DNA from: Saprospiraceae bacterium
Lineage (GTDB): Bacteria > Bacteroidota > Bacteroidia > Chitinophagales > Saprospiraceae
Assembly (NCBI GenBank): GCA_022448995.1
Contig: JAKVCT010000022.1
Coordinates: 1 to 35,507, forward strand
Length of the DNA stretch: 35,507 nucleotides
Direction of reading: 5' to 3'
Made by a program: the position numbers and the translations under genes. Numbering within the stretch: the first letter of the stretch is position 1; every line of letters starts with the position of its first letter. Positions 16,298-24,401 of this stretch are shown piece after piece. Under the pieces are notes generated by a model. That model saw only the letters and a program-made list of their open reading frames with translations. It made no database searches and was not told where the DNA came from.

Positions 16298-16822
16298 CTA
16301 CTGATCCTCCAAACTACTCGTAATACGCAAAGGAGTCTCACTAGGCTCGCTCAACTTCAATTTTGTTGCATTCTGTAGTTCCATATTATGCTTGGTAGAA
16401 AGCGTACCAGAAACGCGTTTATGCTTACCTGCTCTATACTTCAACTTACCATTCAGATAAACACTAGAATATTTACTATTTTCGATATCTCTATAGTTCA
16501 AGGCAATTCCTGTTTCTCGACCAGAATACCAATGCAAATCAAAGGACTGACCAGGATATAAAGCGGGAATGCGCTCAGGCGATTGGAACTTAGCAGACAG
16601 CTTATGTCCTACTGTAACCTCTAGCGCAACACCTTTACCTACATTGCGCACAGACCAACGCTTATTTTGCTGTTGAATCACATCCAAAACCGGACGTACA
16701 TTAACTTTGCGACCTTTGCGAAGCTCATCAACCAAAGCCCACAACAACAAGACAATCAATAAACCTACAACGACTAATAAGGCTAATAAACGAGGGGTTG
16801 TCAATATAGAAAGTGTAAACAT
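16298..16822 (-). CDS. Membrane-anchored hypothetical protein
   Basis: This 174-residue protein has one strong membrane helix (about residues 8-31, LLALLVVVGLLIVLLLWALV). A positively charged stretch (DELRKGRK) follows, so the remainder probably faces the cytoplasm. The soluble part has NVGKGVALEVTVG and LYPGQSFDLHWYSG, which look like successive beta strands of an immunoglobulin-like or beta-sandwich domain. I do not recognise the family. It is read alone, convergent with the gene at 15521, and shares no operon. Confidence 0.65.
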   Translation of the reverse strand: MFTLSILTTPRLLALLVVVGLLIVLLLWALVDELRKGRKVNVRPVLDVIQQQNKRWSVRNVGKGVALEVTVGHKLSAKFQSPERIPALYPGQSFDLHWYSGRETGIALNYRDIENSKYSSVYLNGKLKYRAGKHKRVSGTLSTKHNMELQNATKLKLSEPSETPLRITSSLEDQ

Positions 16823-17146
16823 AATGGAGTAAAATCTAAACTAGATGGTTAAAAATTTAACTATTAGAATATTCGAATTCTAAACGAAGATAATATTTTT
16901 GTGATAAGAGCACGTCTAAATTTATTCTAAAATGTAATATGAAAGCTCTTTTTCCGCTATACTGCACCTCTTTTTTCGTCAATAGCTATGGTGGTAACAG
17001 AACTGACCACTAGTCGGCTTCGCCTCTGACCGCTTCGCGGCTATTCACTCAAAAAGGAGTCTTGTCTATGCAAAAACCCTAAAAGGCTCAACGAAGTTAA
17101 AATAGTACTCATATTAACAAATACAATAATTTTAGACATGCTCTAA
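16823..17146. other. Divergent intergenic gap with GC-rich modules
   Basis: This 324-bp gap between the divergent genes at 16822 and 17147 contains the 38-nt module (17007-17044), which differs at three bases from 15346-15383. It also holds one reverse-orientation 24-nt module (17075-17098, beginning AACCCTAAAAGG). Neither terminal end of family 1 is present, so the modules also occur without the element. I found no clear promoter box on either strand. Confidence 0.6.
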
Positions 17147-18307
17147 ATGGTAAAATTCGAACTGCTAATGTCCATACAAACTCCAAATAAGACTTACCCA
17201 GTAGCTGTTTTATGTAATTTGAAGACTAATGAAGATTGGAAAACATCTAGACAAACCTATTTTTTTAGGAAAATTGTGCTAGAATCGCAAGATTTGGGAG
17301 TGAGTTGTGTGTTTTTTCATCCAAAGGACTGGAGGCAAGAAAAACAAGAAATTTATGGACGTTATTATAATCTAAGAACAACGAAATGGGAGCGAAAAAC
17401 GATTCCTAGACCTAGCTTTATTTACACTCGTTATCGTATTTTTAATGCAGAGACTCGGCAATATTGGTTGCAGTTCAAAGAAGCTTGTAAGCAAACAGAT
17501 ATTAAGCTTTATAATCCGATAGCATTGGTCAAACTAGTTTGGGATAAGGTGAAATTTCATCAGTTTTTGGAAGAATATCAGTTTCCAACATTAGAAGCTC
17601 ATGTCCTAGAGAATTATACGCCCAAGTCTTTAGCTGAGCTAATGAAGATACACCCAATATTTTATCTAAAACCTAGAAAAGGTTCACAAGGAGATGGCAT
17701 TTTTCAGGTAGAACAGCTTGTAGAAACTCAGTGGAAATTGACAAATAAAAATCAAGAAACCATTTATCCAAATCTAGACGCATTATTCAGCAAATTCTAT
17801 CTGAAACAAGATTCTAATCAATATTTTGCTCAAAAATCCTTGTCTATGCGAACCTATCAGGGACGCAACTTTGATATTCGGGTTTTAGTACAAAATAATG
17901 GATTCGATGAGTATCAAATGACTGGAATTGGATTGCGGCTAGCACCTTCCAAAACAAATTTGAGTAACCTTAGTCAAGGTGGAACACCTACTTCTTTAGA
18001 AGCTGTTTTTGGGGAAAATGCTTTGGCTATTCGCCAAAAGGTAGAAGCGCTTTGCTTAGCAATCGCTGCGCGATTGCATCAGAAAATAGGCACATTTCTA
18101 GAAATAGGCTTTGATATTTTGATGGATAATTCTCTAGAACCTTATATGCTAGAAGGCAATACTAAACCTTCTCGTTGGTTATTTTTCAAAATCGCAGAGC
18201 AATATGCCAAATCTCATCCATTACACCACCAATACCTAAATATGCGTAAGCAAAGCGCTCGACAAATACTTCGCTTTTTTGAACGAAAACTACTTAACTC
18301 GAAATAA
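17147..18307 (+). CDS. YheC/YheD-like ATP-grasp protein
   Basis: The 386-residue product has the motifs of the YheC/YheD family, first known from Bacillus spore-coat loci. They are PSFIYTRYR (89-97), YLKPRKGSQGDGI (173-185, ATP-grasp nucleotide loop), FDIRVLVQ (242-249), LSNLSQGGTP (272-281), LEIGFDILMD (318-327) and LEGNTKPSR (335-343). ATP-grasp enzymes join a carboxylate to an amine or thiol using ATP. The substrate of this family is not known to me. No spore genes are near, and this phylum does not form endospores. Met1 is used, and Met8 is an equally possible start. A terminator shared with tRNA-Phe follows. Confidence 0.82.
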   Translation: MVKFELLMSIQTPNKTYPVAVLCNLKTNEDWKTSRQTYFFRKIVLESQDLGVSCVFFHPKDWRQEKQEIYGRYYNLRTTKWERKTIPRPSFIYTRYRIFNAETRQYWLQFKEACKQTDIKLYNPIALVKLVWDKVKFHQFLEEYQFPTLEAHVLENYTPKSLAELMKIHPIFYLKPRKGSQGDGIFQVEQLVETQWKLTNKNQETIYPNLDALFSKFYLKQDSNQYFAQKSLSMRTYQGRNFDIRVLVQNNGFDEYQMTGIGLRLAPSKTNLSNLSQGGTPTSLEAVFGENALAIRQKVEALCLAIAARLHQKIGTFLEIGFDILMDNSLEPYMLEGNTKPSRWLFFKIAEQYAKSHPLHHQYLNMRKQSARQILRFFERKLLNSK

Positions 18308-18347
18308 ATATATTCAACTCCATTTCACAAAGGAGAGTTAAGGACAT

Positions 18348-18385
18348 AAAAAAAGCCTAACCAATTGCTTGATTAGACTTTTTTA
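18348..18385. terminator. Bidirectional terminator between the YheC/D-like gene and tRNA-Phe
   Basis: A 10-bp stem pairs GCCTAACCAA with TTGATTAGAC (with G-U pairs) around a TTGC loop. It is preceded by AAAAAAA and followed by TTTTTT, so it can end transcripts from both strands: the ATP-grasp gene on plus and tRNA-Phe on minus. Confidence 0.85.
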
Positions 18386-18386
18386 G

Positions 18387-18459
18387 TGGCTTCGGGCAGA
18401 CTCGAACCGCCGACACACGGATTTTCAGTCCGATGCTCTACCAACTGAGCTACGAAGCC
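18387..18459 (-). tRNA. tRNA-Phe (GAA)
   Basis: The minus strand folds into a 73-nt cloverleaf. The acceptor stem pairs GGCTTCG with CGAAGCC, the D arm contains GCTCAGTTGGTAGAGC, the anticodon loop is CTGAAAA with anticodon GAA, and the T arm contains GGTTCGAGT. The discriminator is A and CCA is not encoded. The base pair at the top of the anticodon stem is a U-U mismatch, which is tolerated. Confidence 0.97.
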
Positions 18460-18480
18460 GTATTTCCCGTTGGGGTAGTG

Positions 18481-18513
18481 CAAATATAAGGCAAAGCTTG
18501 GTACATTTCCAAA
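18481..18513 (-). promoter_or_regulatory. Promoter of tRNA-Phe (Bacteroidota type)
   Basis: On the minus strand, TTTG (18510-18513) is followed after 21 bases by TATATTTG (18481-18488), matching the TTTG/TAnnTTTG consensus of the phylum's main sigma factor. The likely start lies a few bases further on, about 15 bases before the mature tRNA 5' end. Confidence 0.75.
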
Positions 18514-18566
18514 TAAAATCTTCAAAAAAAATCTAAATAAATCTGAAATTACTGAAAATCAAGTGA

Positions 18567-19388
18567 TTATTTTTTTATTTTATAGGTTTCTATTCTATCC
18601 GAATAACGAATAAATAGATATTCCACTCCAATTTTAATTTGTAGAACTCCTTTTTTTAGTGTTTCAAGTGGGATATCCAAGGTTTGGAAAGAAGGAAAAT
18701 GATAAGCTTTGAGCTTATTTTCTTCCAAAAAGAACAAATGTTCCTTGTGTACTTGGAACGAACTAATGTTTTTTAGGTGCAATTGCTGTTCATAGTTACC
18801 CAAATTATCAAAAACAAAAATGCCTTCCTCAGGAATATTCATATAAATTTCATTATCCTTTTCTACAAGAGTGTGAACATTTACGTCAGTACCCAATAAA
18901 TTACTTAGATCACCACTTTCAACCAAGATATTTCCATTGCCATCAGTTTTAACTAAACGAAAGTTGTCTGGATCATACAACCAGATATGTCGATCATTGG
19001 ACAAACAAACTGCAGGTACTTGATAAAATCCTAATTCTTCTAAATTGAACTGAGAACGCAAACTTAGGGTTCTATCTAAGATAACCACTTCATTATAATC
19101 TTTCCAATAGGCAAGAATCTGCATTGGATTTTGGGCATCTAGATAACCCAATTCTCCTAAATTATTATTACTATAGACATAAAGCAACTCACCTTTAGGA
19201 CTATATTTATGTATACTTTGATCTTCTTGATCAACTATATAAAGATGTTGCAATGGATCTATATTCATAAAATGACTATTTTGTTTAATCGTATGCAACC
19301 ACTCAAATTTTAGATTGAGCTCTTGAGCACAAGTAAGTTGCCAACTTAGCAAATAAGAAATTCCCAAGAATATATATTTTTGTATCAT
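18567..19388 (-). CDS. Secreted beta-propeller-like protein
   Basis: The 273-residue product has a signal peptide (1-21, ending LTCAQ). Repeated strands then read like NHL or six-bladed propeller units: HLYIVDQEDQSIHKYSPKGELLY, EVVILDRTLSLRSQF, HIWLYDPDNFRLVKTDGNGNIL, GIFVFDNLGNYEQQL. There is no T9SS tail, so it is probably periplasmic. It is read alone, downstream of a divergent start region shared with the gene at 19636. The fold is inferred from the repeat pattern; the function is unknown. Confidence 0.75.
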   Translation of the reverse strand: MIQKYIFLGISYLLSWQLTCAQELNLKFEWLHTIKQNSHFMNIDPLQHLYIVDQEDQSIHKYSPKGELLYVYSNNNLGELGYLDAQNPMQILAYWKDYNEVVILDRTLSLRSQFNLEELGFYQVPAVCLSNDRHIWLYDPDNFRLVKTDGNGNILVESGDLSNLLGTDVNVHTLVEKDNEIYMNIPEEGIFVFDNLGNYEQQLHLKNISSFQVHKEHLFFLEENKLKAYHFPSFQTLDIPLETLKKGVLQIKIGVEYLFIRYSDRIETYKIKK

Positions 19389-19408
19389 AGAGTTGATTTT
19401 TAACTTGT

Positions 19409-19485
19409 GAAGTTGTTTAAGAATTAGATTTAATGCAGAAATTCAGATGATTTAACTGCGTTGAGGATGATTTTTAAACAACTTC
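19409..19485 (+). mobile_element. Family-2 inverted-repeat element, short form, 77 bp
   Basis: It starts GAAGTTGTTTAAGAATTAG and ends TTTTTAAACAACTTC, an inverted repeat of at least 13 bases with its own start. It shares its left half and right end with the 185-bp element at 2495-2679. The join is at AACTGCGTTGAG, the first half of a 24-nt module. It lies in the divergent gap between the genes starting at 19388 (-) and 19636 (+). Confidence 0.55.
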
Positions 19486-19635
19486 TGTATATAATTAAAC
19501 TTGATGGTTTATTCTAAGTCATCGACTTACAGAATACTTTGGCAAGTACTATTTTTTTGTCAAAATTGATTCCAAAACTATTCATGTTGATTGCTAATAG
19601 ATGATGCTCTCTACTCAAAAAATATTTATGACTAT

Positions 19636-21300
19636 ATGTATTTACGATTTTTATATATTCTAAGCTTTTTATTAGGCACTTTTTTATCACATGCTCAATT
19701 AGAATTGGATTGGTTTCGCTCACAAGGCGGAATTTTATTAGACAATTCTGCAGATTTAGCTACTGACTCAGCCAATGATACCTATGTTGTCGGATTCTTT
19801 CAGGATACGATGGATACACTCACCTCAGTGGGGGATAAGGATATGTTCTTGGCTAAATATAATGAAAGTGGGCAACTGCTTTGGCAAAAATCTTGGGGCA
19901 ACTCAGGAGATGATCGCCTGAATACTGTTTGCACTGCTGAGGGGGGGATTTATATTGCTGGACAGTTTTCAGGAACCTTAATCATGGGAGAGGATACATT
20001 GCAGACAGTGGGAGAAACTGATGTTTTGTGTGCAAAACTAGATTTTGATGGTAATGTACTTTGGGCAGTTGCTCTTGGGGGTACAGGCATGGATGCCGCC
20101 AACATGATTGCCCTAGATGCACAAAGCAATATAGCGATTACAGGATATTTTGAGGATAGCATTCAATTTGAACAAGAAATATATACGTGTAGAGGGTTTC
20201 GAGATGCTTTTTTAATACAATTAGACAGTACTGGACAAGTAATTTGGTCATCTACTTTTGGAGGACCATTTTTGGACGAAGGAACAGCACTGGTATATGA
20301 TGATTTAGGGAATTTATACTGCTCAGGCTATTATCGAGATGCTTTATTTTTGGATAATGATACCCTTTTAGCTATAGGAAACAATGATGTATTCATCGTA
20401 AGTATGGATACACAAGGTACAGAGCGTTGGATGCGCTCTATGGGGGGGAATTATGCAGACAATTGTACTGAACTGTGTATTGATAGACATGGGGATTTAT
20501 ATGCAGTAGGTTGGTATGACCGACAATTCTATCTAACAACAGATTCTTTGTATGCAACAGGTGTGGAAGGAGAAGATGCATATATTGCTAAATATACTAA
20601 TGACGGGACTTTAGCTTGGGCTAAAAGCTATGGTGGTTTACACATAGAGTTATTTTATGGAGCAGCTATAGATCCTAGCGGAAATCTATCTATTCTTGCT
20701 GTTTTTGATAGTGCAATGACTGTGGGGGTGGATACTTTTGATGCAAGACATATTAATATCCCAACAGATATTGCTGTTTTGGGTTTAGATAGTATGGGAA
20801 AAATCAATTGGTTGTATACATTTGGTGATATTGAGAATGATTTTGCTTATGGAATGAACTGGACGGAAGACTCTAGTCTATATATTGTGGGGAATTTTAA
20901 AAGTCAGACAAGTATTGATGGAAACTCTTATGTTTCAGCGGGTGATTTTGATGGGTTTTTAGCTAAATTTAGTATCGATTCTAGTCAAATACAGTGGTTC
21001 TCGACTCCTGTAGATCTACTTCCCGAAAAAGCGATTTCCCAGTTACGTATTTTTCCTAATCCTACCACAGATATTGTCCAAATACAATGGGATAAGACTG
21101 ATCTGCTCCAAGATTTGAATCACTTAGATACTAAATATTATCTGTACAGTGCAGCAGGCTATCCTCTTGCAGTTATACCCACAAGGTTCGATGAAGTTCA
21201 GCAGCTAGATTTATCTATATATCCTGCTGGAATTTATTATTTAGTTTATATATACAAAGGACAAAAACAAGTTTGTACCATCTCTAAGAGAGGGGACTAA
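19636..21300 (+). CDS. Secreted SBBP-type beta-propeller protein with T9SS type A domain
   Basis: The 554-residue product starts at the ATG at 19636, which gives a clean signal peptide (YLRFLYILSFLLGTFLSHAQ). An upstream TTG at 19591 would bury it. About eight units of some 50 residues follow, each with a DxxGNxYxxGxF strand, a D(T)L step and a DxFLxKYxxxGxxxW end. This is the SBBP or seven/eight-bladed propeller pattern. The last 85 residues form a type A sorting domain (LRIFPNPTTDIVQIQW to YPAGIYYLVYI). It should therefore be exported through the type IX system. The ligand is unknown. It converges on the TonB-dependent receptor gene. Confidence 0.87.
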   Translation: MYLRFLYILSFLLGTFLSHAQLELDWFRSQGGILLDNSADLATDSANDTYVVGFFQDTMDTLTSVGDKDMFLAKYNESGQLLWQKSWGNSGDDRLNTVCTAEGGIYIAGQFSGTLIMGEDTLQTVGETDVLCAKLDFDGNVLWAVALGGTGMDAANMIALDAQSNIAITGYFEDSIQFEQEIYTCRGFRDAFLIQLDSTGQVIWSSTFGGPFLDEGTALVYDDLGNLYCSGYYRDALFLDNDTLLAIGNNDVFIVSMDTQGTERWMRSMGGNYADNCTELCIDRHGDLYAVGWYDRQFYLTTDSLYATGVEGEDAYIAKYTNDGTLAWAKSYGGLHIELFYGAAIDPSGNLSILAVFDSAMTVGVDTFDARHINIPTDIAVLGLDSMGKINWLYTFGDIENDFAYGMNWTEDSSLYIVGNFKSQTSIDGNSYVSAGDFDGFLAKFSIDSSQIQWFSTPVDLLPEKAISQLRIFPNPTTDIVQIQWDKTDLLQDLNHLDTKYYLYSAAGYPLAVIPTRFDEVQQLDLSIYPAGIYYLVYIYKGQKQVCTISKRGD

Positions 21301-21332
21301 AATGATATAAAATGTCACCTTTTGACAAAGCT

Positions 21333-21446
21333 AAGTAGGTGGACATAATTAATTTATAGTAAACCCCGAAGGGCTCTACGAAGTTAATTCACAAGGTTTT
21401 TTGATGCTCAGCGAAGCTAACCCCGAAGGGCTCAGTGAAGCTAAAT
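21333..21446 (-). repeat. Family-1 element fragment, reverse orientation
   Basis: The copy begins with the right terminus AAGTAGGTGGACATAATTAA read inward. It includes one 24-nt module at 21361-21384 and a second, slightly altered one at about 21418-21442. It contains the TTGATGCTCAGCG junction but no recognisable left terminus. It fills most of the 217-bp gap between convergent genes. Confidence 0.6.
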
Positions 21447-21506
21447 CCTAATTTTAGACAAGCCCCAACTACTAAACTTCATACTCAATGATATTCTTCT
21501 CTAATT

Positions 21507-21529
21507 AGAGATATGGCTTATCTCTTTTT
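21507..21529 (+). terminator. Probable terminator of the propeller gene
   Basis: AGAGATA and TATCTCT pair around a 5-base loop and run into TTTTTC on the plus strand. The hairpin overlaps the last codons of the opposite-strand receptor gene (stop at 21518). It is the only plausible terminator for the gene ending at 21300, though over 200 bp away. Confidence 0.5.
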
Positions 21530-23878
21530 CTTTAGAGGCTTAGATTTCCATTTAAAATTCCAAGCAATAGAAGGAATAATAGGAAAAAGAGAAACTCGAT
21601 AAGATTTTAATTCTACACTACCACTCAGGGCATCAGTTTCAGGATTTACATAAGTAAAGAATACATTCCTGCGATTATAAACATTGTAGATTGAGAATAC
21701 CAAGGTTGACTCAAATCTCTTATTGGGTTTACTCAGCTTATAAGAAGCAGACAAGTCCAAACGATGATAGATTGGTAAGCGAGCAGAGTTGCGCAAGCCA
21801 TATTCAAGCGTTGGATTAAATCCCATTAGGTAGATACTTTTGACAGGGGTAAATGGTGCACCTGAGCCCAGTACAAAAGATGCCCCAACATTGAATCGGT
21901 CAGAGAAATCATAGCTAGCCACAATAGATAGATCATGTGTCCGATCAAAACCAGATAGATATTTCCGACCCTTGATTTCGTCAAAAATACGAATGGAGCG
22001 AGCTAAGGTATAAGCAATCCAGCCCGTAAATTTACCTTTGGTTCTACGTACAAATAATTCAACACCATAGGCATGACCACGCCCAGAAATAAATTCTTGC
22101 TCAACATCAGTATCTACAGTTTGAGTATAAGATTCAGAGTAATCAAGTTGATTATATAAGTCTTTATAATAAACCTCAATAGAAGTTTCTAGGCTATTAT
22201 TGAAGAAGTTGTGGAAATATCCTAGAGCATATTGCAAGCCCCACTGAGGAAGAACATTTTCAGTACTAGGAACCCACAAGTCAGTAGGAAGAGTAGAAGT
22301 AGAATTTGTGACTAAATGCACATATTGCTGACCTAAGGTTATACCAGCTTTGATAGACGAATTTTCCGTTACTGTATATTTTCCACTGAATCGAGGTTCT
22401 ACACCAAAGTAGGTTTTGACAGGTTCTAAAGTTCTATATACTGAAGAATCTACATTAGAGCTATATGGCCCGACTTGTTGAAACATAGAAAAGCGAGCTC
22501 CAACATTAATCGCTAACAAAGGAGATATTTTCCAATCAACTAAACCATATACGCCCATTTCATGTGCACGTTTCTTCTCTGGATCAACAATAAAAGGTTC
22601 ATCTCCTGAGAACGCTTCTGCAACATTGGGGGTGAAGATATGGTAGTTGTAATCATAACCAGATTTGACCTGTACTTTTGGCGAAGCATAGTAAGTTAGA
22701 TCTAGCTTGCCTCCAAAATCTCGTACCCCAGACTCTAGCTTGAACGAGAAGGATTCCTGCCCACCAGAGACTGTAAAATCATAGTCATTAAAAAAGAAAA
22801 GTGTTCGCATGAATAATTTATCATTGAACAAATGGTTCCAACGCAAGGTTGCTGTAGCATTGCCCCAAGGCATATTGAAATTAAAATTGCGGTCAGGATT
22901 TTGTAAATCGAGTACATCTCGTCCAAAATAACCACTAAGGAACAAACGATCTTTGTGTGAAATTCTATAATTTGCTTTTAGATTGAGATCGTAGAAATAA
23001 TAATTGGTCCCTGCAAACTCTGTATTCTTGATAAAAGGTTGTGCTATATCAAACAGGTAAGTTCGTCGTCCTGAGATAATGAAAGATGCCTTATCCTTAA
23101 CAATTGGTCCTTCTAGTGTCAAGCGTGATGAAATCAGACCAATTCCTCCTTCAATACCAAAGTGCTTATCACTACCTTCTTTCATTTGTATATCCAAAAC
23201 AGATGACAATCGACCACCATAATTAGCCGGCATACCTCCTTTGATTAAGGTCACATTCTTGATGGCATCAGAGTTAAATACAGAGAAAAAGCCTAGAAGG
23301 TGTCCACTATTATACACAATTGCATCATCCAATAGGATGAGATTCTGATCTACACCACCACCTCGCACATAAAAACCTGTAGTTCCCTCACCAGATGCCA
23401 AAACACCAGGCAATAATTGAATAGTTTTGAGGATATCCACTTCTCCTAACAAGGCAGGTAATTTTTTGGCAGTTTCCATAGAAAGTTCTATGGTTCCCAT
23501 CTTGGTACTTTGTACATTCTCATCTGTTCGTTCAGCAGTAACCGTAATGGTAGAATCTAAAACTACAGATTCATCAGAAAGTGTAATATCTAAGATTGTA
23601 TCTGCCTTGAGTGTGAGCTGGATAGGGAAATCATTGTAACCTAGATAAGAGCCAATGAGTTTGTAATCTCCCTCAGGCAAGGTCAGAGAATAAAATCCAA
23701 ATTCATTGCTCGTTGTTCCTTGTGCTGGGTTTGCTTCATTGTAGATATTTGCAAAAATTAGATCTTCTCCACTACCTTCATCACGAATATAACCACTAAT
23801 TGTGTATTTTTGCTGTGCAATGAGCGTAAGACAACTAAATAATAGAAAAAAACTAGTAAAATATAACTTGAGCTTCAT
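21518..23878 (-). CDS. TonB-dependent outer-membrane receptor
   Basis: The 786-residue product has a signal peptide (1-22, ending LIAQ) and a carboxypeptidase-regulatory-like domain (about 23-110, with GYIRDEGSGEDLIFANIY). A plug domain (about 120-235) contains LLGEVDILKTIQLLPGV, FYVRGGG and NLILLDD. A beta barrel fills the rest. It belongs to a Bacteroidota receptor group that usually has no SusD partner, and none is found here. It should be powered by Exb-Ton complexes like that at 2848-5954. The substrate cannot be told from sequence. It is read alone, divergent from sppA. Confidence 0.92.
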   Translation of the reverse strand: MKLKLYFTSFFLLFSCLTLIAQQKYTISGYIRDEGSGEDLIFANIYNEANPAQGTTSNEFGFYSLTLPEGDYKLIGSYLGYNDFPIQLTLKADTILDITLSDESVVLDSTITVTAERTDENVQSTKMGTIELSMETAKKLPALLGEVDILKTIQLLPGVLASGEGTTGFYVRGGGVDQNLILLDDAIVYNSGHLLGFFSVFNSDAIKNVTLIKGGMPANYGGRLSSVLDIQMKEGSDKHFGIEGGIGLISSRLTLEGPIVKDKASFIISGRRTYLFDIAQPFIKNTEFAGTNYYFYDLNLKANYRISHKDRLFLSGYFGRDVLDLQNPDRNFNFNMPWGNATATLRWNHLFNDKLFMRTLFFFNDYDFTVSGGQESFSFKLESGVRDFGGKLDLTYYASPKVQVKSGYDYNYHIFTPNVAEAFSGDEPFIVDPEKKRAHEMGVYGLVDWKISPLLAINVGARFSMFQQVGPYSSNVDSSVYRTLEPVKTYFGVEPRFSGKYTVTENSSIKAGITLGQQYVHLVTNSTSTLPTDLWVPSTENVLPQWGLQYALGYFHNFFNNSLETSIEVYYKDLYNQLDYSESYTQTVDTDVEQEFISGRGHAYGVELFVRRTKGKFTGWIAYTLARSIRIFDEIKGRKYLSGFDRTHDLSIVASYDFSDRFNVGASFVLGSGAPFTPVKSIYLMGFNPTLEYGLRNSARLPIYHRLDLSASYKLSKPNKRFESTLVFSIYNVYNRRNVFFTYVNPETDALSGSVELKSYRVSLFPIIPSIAWNFKWKSKPLKKKR

Positions 23879-24401
23879 GAATTTAGAGGGCTTAGATGAT
23901 GTTTATAATTTGATTGATAAAGAAATTTTTAAAAGTAGCTAATTGGCAGCAATACAAGTTGTTGAAAGCCAATGATGGCAGCTCTTTTTATGTTCTCTTA
24001 GCTTCACTACGAAACCTAAAGAATATCCAAAATTAGACAACAAAAAAAGAGATTAAGAGTTCTCGTAAAAAATTATAAATCATAGATTTGTAATAATCTC
24101 TACCACATCAATAGCTTTTGCTGATGAAATGCTTAAAAATGGAGATTAATGTTTTATTTTATGAAGGCTGTTGTAAAAATCTATAAAAATGCGGCTTTCG
24201 TCTATTGTTATTTTTTCTTTGAGAAATATTGCTAATATTTGTACTAACACAATAAGCACCAATAAGGTAAATAACTTTAGTTCGTGGTTTTTGGCTTCAC
24301 GGACTATTGTCAACTAAAAAATATTTATTATCACAAATGGGGCAGAAACAGCTCCAATTTCACAATGACCAAATCATAAAAATCATTAAAACGTACCTTA
24401 T
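23879..24401. other. Divergent intergenic gap, no feature assigned
   Basis: This 523-bp gap separates the TonB-dependent receptor (-) and sppA (+). It must hold both promoters, but I found no good TAnnTTTG box on either strand. A stretch near 24009 (TAGCTTCACTACGAAACCT) may be a worn 24-nt module. No coding frame or strong hairpin is evident. Confidence 0.5.

Noticed and set aside
16123..16323. 66-codon frame between 16123 and 16323
   Set aside because: It is formed by reading across the two copies of the 53-bp hairpin repeat, and its repeated GVSPMP segments come from the repeat itself.
23936..23958. AAGTAGCTAATTGGC as a family-1 terminus
   Set aside because: Only the first nine bases match the terminus, and neither modules nor the AATTAATTT core follow.
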